Assembly (NCBI GenBank): GCA_902488815.1
Contig: CABTXP010000041.1
Location: forward strand, 1 to 10,210
Length of the DNA: 10,210 nt
Reading direction: 5' to 3'
Source of the DNA: an uncultured Eubacteriales bacterium
GTDB taxonomy: Bacteria > Bacillota > Clostridia > Tissierellales > Peptoniphilaceae
The translations under genes and the position numbers were made by a program. The notes under the pieces are model-generated. The model made no database searches, had not been told where the DNA came from, and was given only the letters and a program-made list of their open reading frames with translations. Shown piece after piece: positions 1 to 5,767 of this stretch (position 1 is its first letter; every line of letters begins with the position of its first letter).

Positions 1-248
1 TCTTCATCATTTTTTACTGTGGTAACTATTACCCTTACATCCCTGTCTTTTAATTTTGATATAAGGTGATGCCCGTCCCTGTCCGGCAAATTAATATCTA
101 AAAGGGCCACATCAATATCAATATTGATCTTTGATAAAGCATCGTAATATGAAGAGGCTATGTCCGCCTCATATCCGGTGTTGTTTAAATATTTTTTTAT
201 TTGTACAGCAATTTCATAATTGTCTTCGATGATTAAAATACTTTTCAT
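1..248 (-). CDS. Response regulator, receiver domain (partial, cut by window edge)
   Basis: This is the N-terminal 82 codons of a two-component response regulator; the rest lies before base 1. The translated start reads MKSILIIEDNYEIAVQIKKY. It shows the acidic pair E8-D9 that helps bind Mg2+, the phosphoacceptor Asp51 in the segment VALLDINLPDRDG, and the conserved Thr76 after a hydrophobic beta strand (VRVIVTT). These are the standard receiver (CheY-like) landmarks in correct spacing. The ATG at 248-246 is preceded by an AAAGGAT-type ribosome site (about 254-260) and an extended -10 promoter. The output domain is not visible, so the subfamily (OmpR, NarL or other) cannot be named. It is divergent from the gene at 599, and no sensor kinase is in view. 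Confidence 0.9.
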   Translation of the reverse strand, partial: MKSILIIEDNYEIAVQIKKYLNNTGYEADIASSYYDALSKINIDIDVALLDINLPDRDGHHLISKLKDRDVRVIVTTVKNDE

Positions 249-281
249 TTCTATCCTTTCAAGTATTTGATTTTTGGTTTT

Positions 282-290
282 ATTATATCA
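282..290 (-). promoter_or_regulatory. Extended -10 promoter for the response regulator
   Basis: On the minus strand the bases read TGATATAAT, a perfect extended -10 (TG-N-TATAAT), about 35 bases upstream of the response-regulator ATG. No convincing -35 box lies at 16-18 bases spacing, which is tolerated with an extended -10. This is motif reading only; no transcript data. Confidence 0.55.
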
Positions 291-328
291 TGGCAACACT
301 TTTTCTATTTGATCTTAAAGCATCAGGC

Positions 329-487
329 TTAGTCGTTAAAGAAGTTGGTTATTGATTGGGGACATTCCTCAAGTGAACGGAGTGAGTGAAGAGGTGTGTC
401 CCCTGGACGATGTGTTGATAATTAAATTAACTCTATTAACGACTTGAATTGAAAAGATTAAGTCCTTAAAGAAGTTGGTTTTTGATT
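329..487. repeat. 29-bp direct repeat, two copies 130 bp apart
   Basis: Copy one is at 329-357 and copy two at 459-487. They share 26 of 29 bases, including an uninterrupted core TTAAAGAAGTTGGTT (336-350 and 466-480) followed by TTGATT. The first copy runs straight into hairpin element 1 at 358; the second precedes hairpin element 2 at 503. A 9-base inverted match (AGTCGTTAA at 331-339, TTAACGACT at 436-444) also brackets the first hairpin. The pattern suggests duplication of a flank-plus-hairpin unit. Confidence 0.75.
358..403. repeat. REP-like palindromic element 1
   Basis: The arms GGGGACATTCCTC (358-370) and GAGGTGTGTCCCC (391-403) pair at 11 of 13 positions around a 20-base loop. The ends GGGGACA and TGTCCCC match perfectly. 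The layout resembles the short interspersed palindromes that REP-associated tyrosine transposases (RAYTs, IS200/IS605-like) mobilise in many bacteria. No transposase gene is in the window, so the element would be non-autonomous. No U-tract follows on either strand, so it is a poor terminator. Confidence 0.7.
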
Positions 488-502
488 TAAAGACAATTTA
501 AA

Positions 503-538
503 GGGGACACACCCTCGCCTGCGGCGGGGAATGTCCCC
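503..538. repeat. REP-like palindromic element 2, inverted relative to element 1
   Basis: The arms GGGGACACACCCTCGCC (503-519) and GGCGGGGAATGTCCCC (523-538) fold over a TGC loop. Read on the minus strand the element begins GGGGACATTCC and ends GTGTGTCCCC, the same outer sequence as element 1, so the two are members of one family in opposite orientation. The stem interiors differ: GC-rich here, an AGTGAACGGAGTGAGTG-type loop in element 1. The plus-strand operon starts about 60 bases downstream, so the hairpin could affect its transcription. Confidence 0.7.
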
Positions 539-598
539 AATGAAGATCGGTGAATGTCCTCACTCATTCTCCTTACTCGTCTTTAATTTTTTCTCCTT

Positions 599-1243
599 AT
601 GAAATATAATTTACTTATGGAAATTTTTAAGAATTACAGCAAAATTGCGGATTTAGATTTATATATTGATGAGAAATATCCCGGGGCGGTGCTTAAATGT
701 TGTGGTGCTCTTGATGTGAGTTCCTCTACTCAAAGTGAGATAGGTCCTGAAGATAACAACTGTTCTCTCGTGTGTATTGCAAAAATTATTTTGTTTTATC
801 ATGACAAAAGCCCTGATGTACCGGAGGACTTAAAGGATATTTACAGAGATGTTTTAAAAATTGCAATGGACAACTTTCGCTTTACGGAAAAAATCGGCAC
901 TTTTTTTACTAAAATTGACAACATTTTAAAGGCTTCCTTTGCTCACTACGGCATTAAGGTTAAGGCTAAGGGCAACTACCTTTGGAACTTTTACTCCCAC
1001 ATTAAGGGGGAGATTGACAATGGTCGGCCCGTGATTTTTAATTCCGCCATGGGTTACTACGGTTCTCACTCCATGATTTGCTACGGATATTCCATTTACA
1101 GATGGCGAAACATGGATATTAAGTTTATCCACGTCTATGACGGTTGGGTAAGTGAGCCTCGCTATGTGGATATTTCAAAATTTGCTCACAACCTCATTCC
1201 TTTAAACGGAGCCATGGTGAGCACTGTTAAGTTAAATGATTAG
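599..1243 (+). CDS. C39-like (papain-fold) peptidase-like protein, unknown role
   Basis: This 214-residue protein has the layout of C39-type papain-fold cysteine peptidases. A candidate nucleophile Cys55 sits in EDNNCSLVCIAKIILFY at the start of a helix. Further on come the segment NGRPVIFNS (141-149), a candidate catalytic His157 in YGSHSMICYGYS, and Asp181 in VYDGW, the usual Cys-His-Asp order and spacing. There is no signal peptide, membrane segment or ABC-exporter fusion, so it appears cytoplasmic. Its stop is 3 bases before the annotated GTG of tsaE, in the same frame, and lies in the tsaE ribosome site, so it is probably co-transcribed and translationally coupled with the t6A genes. The start is uncertain: ATG 599 or ATG 617, neither with a recognisable ribosome site, and an in-frame stop at 584-586 rules out earlier starts. 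N-terminal loss beside the repeat elements is possible. Family call moderate; substrate unknown. Confidence 0.6.
   Translation: MKYNLLMEIFKNYSKIADLDLYIDEKYPGAVLKCCGALDVSSSTQSEIGPEDNNCSLVCIAKIILFYHDKSPDVPEDLKDIYRDVLKIAMDNFRFTEKIGTFFTKIDNILKASFAHYGIKVKAKGNYLWNFYSHIKGEIDNGRPVIFNSAMGYYGSHSMICYGYSIYRWRNMDIKFIHVYDGWVSEPRYVDISKFAHNLIPLNGAMVSTVKLND
605..610 (+). promoter_or_regulatory. Possible -10 box for the peptidase-tsa operon
   Basis: A perfect TATAAT lies at 605-610. The -35 match is weak (TTTAAT at 582-587, 17-base spacing). Transcription would then begin near 617, which is itself an in-frame ATG. If real, the first possible start at 599 is upstream of the transcript and the message would be nearly leaderless. 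AT-rich sequence makes chance matches common. Confidence 0.3.
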
Positions 1244-1258
1244 AAGGTGATTTTTATT
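1242..1258 (+). promoter_or_regulatory. Ribosome site that argues for an AUU start of tsaE
   Basis: GAAGGTGAT at 1243-1251 matches the ideal GGAGGTGAT in 8 of 9 bases. The only canonical start nearby, GTG 1247-1249, lies inside this Shine-Dalgarno sequence and cannot be used with it. The first codon at proper distance is ATT 1256-1258, with 8 bases after the AGG core. The upstream gene's TAG stop (1241-1243) overlaps the site's edge. Confidence 0.5.
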
Positions 1259-1711
1259 ATACATTTAAAAGATTTAAAGGATTTTGAAAGCTTCGGCTTC
1301 TTCTTGGGCCAAATTTTAAAGCCCGGAGATATTCTCTCTTTGACGGGAGATTTAGGCGCCGGCAAGACGACTCTTACTCAGTCCGTTGCTAAGGGAATGG
1401 GTATTTCCGAATATGTGACTTCCCCTACTTTTACAATTTTAAACGAATACCAGGGGGACATTCCCCTTTACCACTTTGACTGCTACCGCATCGGTGAGGA
1501 CGATTTTTTGTTTATGGGCTTTGAGGACTACCTTTACGCAGGCGGCGTCTCCATTTTGGAATGGGGGGAAAGGGTTGAAGGCATTCTCCCGGACTCCTGT
1601 GTCAAAGTGACAATTGCGGTTAAAGACGGGGAGAGATTTATTGACTTTAAAGGCTCGAAGAGGGCCTTGGAACTTGAAAGGATGATTGAAGATGTTGGTA
1701 CTTGGTCTTGA
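1247..1711 (+). CDS. tsaE: tRNA t6A biosynthesis ATPase TsaE
   Basis: TsaE is the P-loop ATPase that works with TsaB and TsaD to transfer threonylcarbamoyl from TsaC/TsaC2-made threonylcarbamoyl-AMP to A37 of ANN-decoding tRNAs in the cytoplasm. Numbered from GTG 1247, the Walker A motif GDLGAGKTT is at 34-42, the switch segment SPTFTILNEY at 59-68, HFDCYR at 76-81 and the C-terminal LEWGERVEGILP at 104-115, all family hallmarks. The length (151-154 residues) is normal. The annotated start is GTG, but the ribosome site overlaps it and an ATT start at 1256 fits better, giving 151 residues. The 3' end overlaps tsaB by 20 bases. Product call very secure; start uncertain. Confidence 0.95.
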   Translation: MIFIIHLKDLKDFESFGFFLGQILKPGDILSLTGDLGAGKTTLTQSVAKGMGISEYVTSPTFTILNEYQGDIPLYHFDCYRIGEDDFLFMGFEDYLYAGGVSILEWGERVEGILPDSCVKVTIAVKDGERFIDFKGSKRALELERMIEDVGTWS

Positions 1712-2357
1712 TACTTCTACTAAATTTTGCACCGTGGGCCTCTCGGAGGACGGAGATTTTCTTTCGGAAATTACCGTCGGCGGCAAAAACTACAGTTCGG
1801 AACAAATGGTAGGGATGATTTCCGATATTTTAAACAGAACGGGCAAGTCAAAAAGTGATATTGATTTAATTGCCGTAGGCGTGGGTCCCGGCTCTTTTAC
1901 CGGCATTAGAATTGCTGTTACCGTGGCAAAGACTTTGGCACAGGTGTTAAACATTCCCATCGTCTCAGTATCTTCTCTTGAGGCTCTTACTTACAGAACT
2001 TTTGACAGCGTGGTAATTGCCGTTGAAGATGCAAGGCGTGAGAGAGTTTACAGAGGTATTTACAAAGATAAGGCCGTAGTTAAAGAGGACAAGCTTGTCT
2101 ACACTTCCGATCTCATTGAAGAGATTAAAAGTATTGAAGATAAAATTTTAGTCCTTGCTCCTTTAAATATTTTGAAGGATTTGGACTCGGTTAAAGATAA
2201 ATTTGAAAGTGCTTCCGAGTTTGAGAGAAAGGTAAGAGGAAGCGCCGTTGCCGCACTCGGCTTTAGAAAGTTTAAAGAAAGAGGCGCTGATGATTTAAAT
2301 AGTGTCCTTCCCAACTACCTTAACATGAGTCAAGCGGAAAGAGAATTTAACAAATGA
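1692..2357 (+). CDS. tsaB: tRNA t6A biosynthesis protein TsaB
   Basis: TsaB is the inactive ASKHA-fold partner that dimerises with TsaD and recruits TsaE in t6A37 formation. The protein opens MLVLGLDTST, has the signature GPGSFTGIR (65-73) and the DARRERVY segment (from 113), all typical. I chose ATG 1692 (221 residues) because AAAGGA at 1677-1682 is 9 bases upstream; an in-frame TTG at 1686 would be only 3 bases from that site. The gene begins inside the end of tsaE and its TGA overlaps the rimI ATG (ATGA at 2354-2357), so translation is coupled on both sides. The final 30 or so residues (FKERGADDLNSVLPNYLNMS) match the usual TsaB tail. Confidence 0.95.
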   Translation: MLVLGLDTSTKFCTVGLSEDGDFLSEITVGGKNYSSEQMVGMISDILNRTGKSKSDIDLIAVGVGPGSFTGIRIAVTVAKTLAQVLNIPIVSVSSLEALTYRTFDSVVIAVEDARRERVYRGIYKDKAVVKEDKLVYTSDLIEEIKSIEDKILVLAPLNILKDLDSVKDKFESASEFERKVRGSAVAALGFRKFKERGADDLNSVLPNYLNMSQAEREFNK

Positions 2358-2788
2358 TTATAAGAAGGGCAAGTGTTGATGACGTCTTAGAGATCTACAA
2401 TATAGAGCTTGAGAGTTTTGACAGGCCTTGGTCCGTGGAAAATATTACAACTGAAATTTTAAATCCTATCTCCACATACTTTGTGGGGGAGCTTTCAGGC
2501 AAAGTCATTTGCTACATGGGCTACCAAAATATTTTGTCCGAAGGTTTTGTTACAAATATTGCTGTTCGTAAAAACTACAGAGGTTTGGGCTACGGCAAAA
2601 AAATGATGGAATATTTTTTTGATGACTGTGTGAAAAACGAAATTTGCGCCGCCACTTTGGAAGTGGCTGTGAAAAACGAAAGGGCCATTTCTCTCTATAC
2701 AAAAATGGGATTTGAAGTTAAAGGTCTTCGCAAAAATTACTACGGCATGGACAAGGATGCCTATATTATGTGGAAAGTTTTGAGGTGA
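2354..2788 (+). CDS. rimI: Ribosomal protein bS18-alanine N-acetyltransferase RimI
   Basis: This is a GNAT-fold acetyltransferase that by family acetylates the N-terminal alanine of ribosomal protein S18 using acetyl-CoA. It is 144 residues long, normal for RimI. The opening (residues 1-35, with RPWS near 24-27) is RimI-like. The acetyl-CoA loop RGLGYG is at 76-81, after strand VTNIAV. Glu103 in LEVAVKNERA is the likely catalytic base position, and the ending AISLYTKMGFEVKGLRKNYY contains the conserved Asn108 and Tyr115 region. It starts in a 4-base overlap with tsaB and ends 3 bases before tsaD. Placement between tsaB and tsaD is the same as in Bacillus (ydiBCDE order). In some lineages RimI substrates are broader, so the exact target is inferred. 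Confidence 0.93.
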   Translation: MIIRRASVDDVLEIYNIELESFDRPWSVENITTEILNPISTYFVGELSGKVICYMGYQNILSEGFVTNIAVRKNYRGLGYGKKMMEYFFDDCVKNEICAATLEVAVKNERAISLYTKMGFEVKGLRKNYYGMDKDAYIMWKVLR

Positions 2789-2791
2789 AAT

Positions 2792-3802
2792 ATGTTAGTT
2801 TTGGGAATTGAATCTTCCTGTGACGAATGTGCGGCTTCCGTTGTAAAGGACGGCCGTGAAATTCTTTCAAATGTTGTGGCGACACAAATTGAAACTCACA
2901 AAAAATTCGGCGGTGTGGTACCTGAAATTGCCTCACGCCTTCATGTGGAAAGTATAAATTATGTTTTGGATAAAGCGATTAAAGATGCGGGTGTCGACTT
3001 TGAGGACATTGATGTAGTGGCGGGAACTATGGGCCCCGGCCTTGTAGGCGCTCTCTTGGTAGGCCTTTCCGCGGCAAAGACTGTTGCCATGGCCATAGAT
3101 AAGCCTTTTGTAGGAGCAAATCACATTGTGGGCCACGTCTGTGCAAACTACATTGCCAATCCCTCGTTGGAGCCGCCTTTTATCGGACTTATTGTCTCCG
3201 GAGGACATACCTACTTAATCGACGTCAAAGACTATGTGGACTTTGAACTTGTGGGAAGAACCAAGGACGACGCTGTGGGAGAAGCCTTTGACAAAGTGGC
3301 GAGAGTCTTGGGCATAGGCTACCCGGGCGGCCCCGTAGTGGACAGGCTTTCAAAGGAAGGCAGACCCACCATCGACTTTCCCCGTGCAATGTTAAATGAA
3401 GACAACTACGACTTTTCTTTCTCCGGCATTAAAACCGCAGTTATAAATTACATTCACAACATGGAGCAAAAGCATGAAGAGATTGTAAAGGAAGATGTGT
3501 GTCGCAGCTTCCAGGACTGTATCGTTGAAATATTAACTACCAAGACTTTAAACTTGGCGAAGGAAAGAGGAGCAAAAAAAATTGTAATCTCAGGAGGCGT
3601 TGGAGCAAATGACGGACTGAGATCCGCCTTTGATGCCATCGGCAAGAGAGAAGGCATTGAAATTTATTACCCGCCTAAAAATCTTTGCACCGATAACGCA
3701 GCCATGATTGCCTCCTGCGGCTACTACACTTATTTAAAAAACGGCGAGTCACACAATGTGAGGGCCGTTCCCAATTTAGGACTTACTTATCCACAACTTT
3801 AA
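2792..3802 (+). CDS. tsaD: tRNA N6-threonylcarbamoyltransferase TsaD
   Basis: TsaD (formerly Gcp) is the catalytic ASKHA-fold subunit that attaches threonylcarbamoyl to A37 of tRNA. It has 336 residues, the standard length. The metal site HIVGH supplies His111 and His115, the third ligand Asp301 is in CTDNAAMIA (299-307), and the phosphate loop VSGGHTYL is at 135-142. The segments ESSCDE (7-12) and GPGL (81-84) are also diagnostic. ATG 2792 is preceded by GAGGTGA (2782-2788), which overlaps the rimI stop codon. The last codons (LTYPQL) contain a perfect DnaA box TTATCCACA at 3787-3795. No terminator follows immediately; the first is the bidirectional hairpin near 4090. Confidence 0.97.
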   Translation: MLVLGIESSCDECAASVVKDGREILSNVVATQIETHKKFGGVVPEIASRLHVESINYVLDKAIKDAGVDFEDIDVVAGTMGPGLVGALLVGLSAAKTVAMAIDKPFVGANHIVGHVCANYIANPSLEPPFIGLIVSGGHTYLIDVKDYVDFELVGRTKDDAVGEAFDKVARVLGIGYPGGPVVDRLSKEGRPTIDFPRAMLNEDNYDFSFSGIKTAVINYIHNMEQKHEEIVKEDVCRSFQDCIVEILTTKTLNLAKERGAKKIVISGGVGANDGLRSAFDAIGKREGIEIYYPPKNLCTDNAAMIASCGYYTYLKNGESHNVRAVPNLGLTYPQL

Positions 3803-4006
3803 AATCTGAAGTCGGGAAAACTTACACGGAGTTTACAAAATATTAGGCTTAGAAACTATATTTCGCCGATATTATTACTTTCCTGAAGGTTTTGTAATTT
3901 ATTAAACTAAAATTTGTGGATAATGTGGATAAGATTGGGGATATTATAAATTAGCCTTTTGAGTATGTTGATAATTTATGGATGAATAATTAAAAATTGT
4001 GGAAAG
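3787..4006. promoter_or_regulatory. DnaA-box cluster at the end of and downstream of tsaD
   Basis: Perfect matches to the DnaA box TTATCCACA occur at 3787-3795 (plus), and in reverse orientation as two abutting copies TGTGGATAA at 3915-3923 and 3924-3932. A one-mismatch copy TGTTGATAA is at 3966-3974. Two-mismatch copies are at 3936-3944, 3977-3985 and 3998-4006. The intervening DNA is very AT-rich. Three exact nonamers in about 150 bases is far above chance. I recall that Bacillus subtilis has a DnaA-box cluster next to gcp (the tsaD gene), which would make this a conserved replication-control site; that comparison is from memory. The DnaA-box reading is direct; binding is inferred. Confidence 0.7.
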
Positions 4007-4110
4007 AAATAAAGGCAATTTTTAGAAACTTGATTTTTTTAACCTAATCACTTATTAAAGATAAATATTTTGACAAAGAAAAAACGGCTTACTTAAAAGC
4101 CGTTTATTTT
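3803..4110. other. Convergent intergenic region
   Basis: This 308-base stretch between the 3' ends of tsaD and the aldehyde dehydrogenase gene contains no credible gene. It holds most of the DnaA-box cluster and, at its right edge, a bidirectional terminator. Bases 3803-3910 show no motif I recognise. Confidence 0.8.
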
Positions 4111-4112
4111 TT
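4076..4112. terminator. Bidirectional rho-independent terminator between tsaD and the aldehyde dehydrogenase
   Basis: A perfect 9-bp stem AAACGGCTT (4082-4090) and AAGCCGTTT (4097-4105) encloses a 6-base loop. On the minus strand it is followed by a T run (bases 4084-4079 and on), terminating the aldehyde dehydrogenase 6 bases after its stop. On the plus strand TTTATTTTTT follows, so it can also stop read-through from the tsa operon. Confidence 0.85.
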
Positions 4113-5601
4113 ATCTGCCATATAGTCCGGAAGTTGTGCCGGAGAGATTTACCATTATATTTTTCATTTGAGAATAGTGATCGAGCATTACCTTGTGAGT
4201 TTCTCTGCCTATACCTGATTTTTTGTAGCCGCCGAAGGGAGCCCCCGCAGGTATTTGGTTGTAAGTGTTGACCCAAACTCTACCTGTTTCAAGGGCATTT
4301 GCAACTTTAATGGCCTTGTCAATGTCCTTGGTCCATACGCCGCCGCCTAAACCGTATTCGGAATCATTTGCCATTTTAATTACTTCTTCCACGTCCTTAA
4401 ACTTAATAACTACGGCAACAGGTCCGAAAATTTCTTCTCTGGCAACTACCATGTCGTTTGTAGCATTTGTAATAAGTGTCGGTGCGGTGAAAAATCCGTT
4501 GGCAAGTTTGTCCTCTTTAAGTTGGCAACCTCCTGCCGCAATTTCCGCTCCTTCTTCCTTTGCCTTATCAATGTAGCCCAAAACTTTTCTGATTTGAGAT
4601 CCGTTTACTTGGCTTCCGATTTGAGTGTCCTCTTCCCAAGGCAGGCCTACCTTTACATTTTTAAAGCTTTCAACCGCACGTTTTATAAACTCGTCGTAAA
4701 TGCCTTCTTGTACAAAAACTCTGCTTCCCGCACAGCAAACTTGGCCTTGGTTAAACAAAATGCCAAGTTGCAGACCGTCAATAGCTTGGTCCATGTCGCA
4801 GTCGTCAAAGTAAATATTTGCACTCTTGCCACCAAGTTCAAGAGTTGCCGGAATAAGTTTTTCCGCAGCCTGTCTTGCAACTTCGTAACCCACTTCTGTG
4901 GAGCCTGTAAAGGCAAGTTTTCTGAAGCCTTCGTGTTCCAACATATATTGTCCCGATCTTGAACCGCCGCCGGTTATTACGTTAATAACTCCCTTGGGCA
5001 CAACATCTTTAATTAAGTCCATAAGTGCCAACAGGGAAAGTGAAGTTGAGCTTGAAGGTTTAATAACTGTACAGCAGCCGCTTGCAAGTACGGGAGCAAG
5101 CTTCCACGCACCCATTAAAAACGGGAAGTTCCACGGCACGATTTGTCCTACAACACCTATGGGTTCTTTTAAAATAATGGATAGAGTGTTGTTGTCAAGC
5201 ATGTTGGCAGAGCCTTCATCTGCAAGTATAGCACCTGCAAAGTATCTGAAGTGTTCCGCTGACATGGGAATATCCACACCCTTTGTCTCTCTAATAGGTT
5301 TGCCGTTGTCAAGGGTTTCAACCATTGCAAGGAAGTCCGCATTTTCGTCAATAATGTCTGCGATTTTGTTTAAAATCTTTGCTCTCTCGGGAGCCGTTGT
5401 AAGCTTCCAGGATTCAAAAGCTTTCCACGCAGCCTTAACAGCCCTATCCACATCTTCTCTTGTGGCTTCCGCAGCATAGGCAAGGTGTGAGCCGTCGGCA
5501 GGACAAGTGGCTTCAAACTCTTTGCCGTCTGATGACTTAACCCACTCGCCGTCGATGAACAGTCCGTATCTCTCTCTTAAATTTACTTCAGGTCTTTTCA
5601 T
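4111..5601 (-). CDS. NAD(P)-dependent aldehyde dehydrogenase, AldB/ExaC-like
   Basis: This 496-residue cytosolic enzyme oxidises an aldehyde to the acid with NAD(P)+. All key residues of the ALDH superfamily are present: Asn158 in PWNFP, Lys181 in KPSSS, the FTGSTEVG loop at 231-238, general base Glu255 in LELGGKS, nucleophile Cys289 in NQGQVCCAG, and Glu390 in EEIFGP. The segments DNGKPIRET (98-106), HFRYFAGAI (117-125) and the C-terminal KSGIGRETHKVMLDHY (461-476) resemble AldB/ExaC acetaldehyde dehydrogenases, so acetaldehyde is the likely but unproven substrate. It is not CoA-acylating (no AdhE features). ATG 5601 has a GAGAGGGA ribosome site at 5606-5613. It is a single gene with its own terminator, separated from the hydrogenase operon by that operon's terminator, and may be under Rex-type redox control. 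Confidence 0.93.
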   Translation of the reverse strand: MKRPEVNLRERYGLFIDGEWVKSSDGKEFEATCPADGSHLAYAAEATREDVDRAVKAAWKAFESWKLTTAPERAKILNKIADIIDENADFLAMVETLDNGKPIRETKGVDIPMSAEHFRYFAGAILADEGSANMLDNNTLSIILKEPIGVVGQIVPWNFPFLMGAWKLAPVLASGCCTVIKPSSSTSLSLLALMDLIKDVVPKGVINVITGGGSRSGQYMLEHEGFRKLAFTGSTEVGYEVARQAAEKLIPATLELGGKSANIYFDDCDMDQAIDGLQLGILFNQGQVCCAGSRVFVQEGIYDEFIKRAVESFKNVKVGLPWEEDTQIGSQVNGSQIRKVLGYIDKAKEEGAEIAAGGCQLKEDKLANGFFTAPTLITNATNDMVVAREEIFGPVAVVIKFKDVEEVIKMANDSEYGLGGGVWTKDIDKAIKVANALETGRVWVNTYNQIPAGAPFGGYKKSGIGRETHKVMLDHYSQMKNIMVNLSGTTSGLYGR

Positions 5602-5697
5602 TTTATCCCTCTCTTTTCTCTACAATTCTTTTTCTATAAAACAATACTTCTAAAGTTAGTTTACCCGTTAAAATAAAATAATAACTAATTTCATTTA

Positions 5698-5713
5698 AGT
5701 TAATAATTTAACT
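5698..5713. promoter_or_regulatory. Rex-like palindromic operator upstream of the aldehyde dehydrogenase
   Basis: The perfect palindrome AGTTAA-TAAT-TTAACT is about 97-112 bases upstream of the aldehyde dehydrogenase start. Its core GTTAA-N4-TTAAC is the core of the clostridial Rex site (TTGTTAA-N4-TTAACAA); the outermost bases deviate. On the minus strand TTAACT in the palindrome, 17 bases, then TATTTT could be -35 and -10 boxes (each 4 of 6), placing the operator on the promoter. Rex senses NADH/NAD+ and represses fermentation genes; its presence here is inferred. Confidence 0.4.
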
Positions 5714-5722
5714 ATTAAGCGT

Positions 5723-5749
5723 AAAAAAAGAGACCCGCGAGTCTCTTTT
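5723..5749 (-). terminator. Rho-independent terminator of the hydrogenase operon
   Basis: A 9-bp stem AAAAGAGAC (5726-5734) and GTCTCTTTT (5741-5749) encloses CCGCGA. Read on the minus strand, the hairpin ends in a run of seven T (bases 5729-5723). It lies about 19 bases after the hydA stop codon, as expected for the end of the operon. Confidence 0.85.
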
Positions 5750-5767
5750 CTATTTCAAAATATTTAA

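Noticed and set aside
413..421. A lone DnaA-like nonamer TGTTGATAA
   Set aside because: One mismatch and isolated in AT-rich DNA, so chance is a sufficient explanation.
329..487. The 29-base repeats as a small CRISPR array
   Set aside because: There are only two copies, 101 bases apart, with a hairpin element between them and no third repeat or cas gene.
358..538. The GGGGACA hairpins as rho-independent terminators
   Set aside because: Neither is followed by a T run on either strand, and no gene ends just upstream of them.
552..569. Short inverted repeat GAATG...CATTC
   Set aside because: Only 5 bp with an 8-base loop and no U-tract; too weak for a terminator, though it might be a decayed REP fragment.
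1439..1786. 115-residue open frame on the minus strand across tsaE and tsaB
   Set aside because: It is antisense to two certain genes, has no recognisable domain and no ribosome site.
3787..4006. Calling the DnaA-box cluster the chromosomal origin oriC
   Set aside because: No dnaA, dnaN, rpmH or gyrase gene is nearby and I see no clear unwinding element or DnaA-trio run; a regulatory cluster is the safer reading.
4898..5479. 193-residue open frame on the plus strand
   Set aside because: It lies wholly inside the well-supported aldehyde dehydrogenase on the other strand, has no ribosome site, and its composition is that of an antisense shadow.
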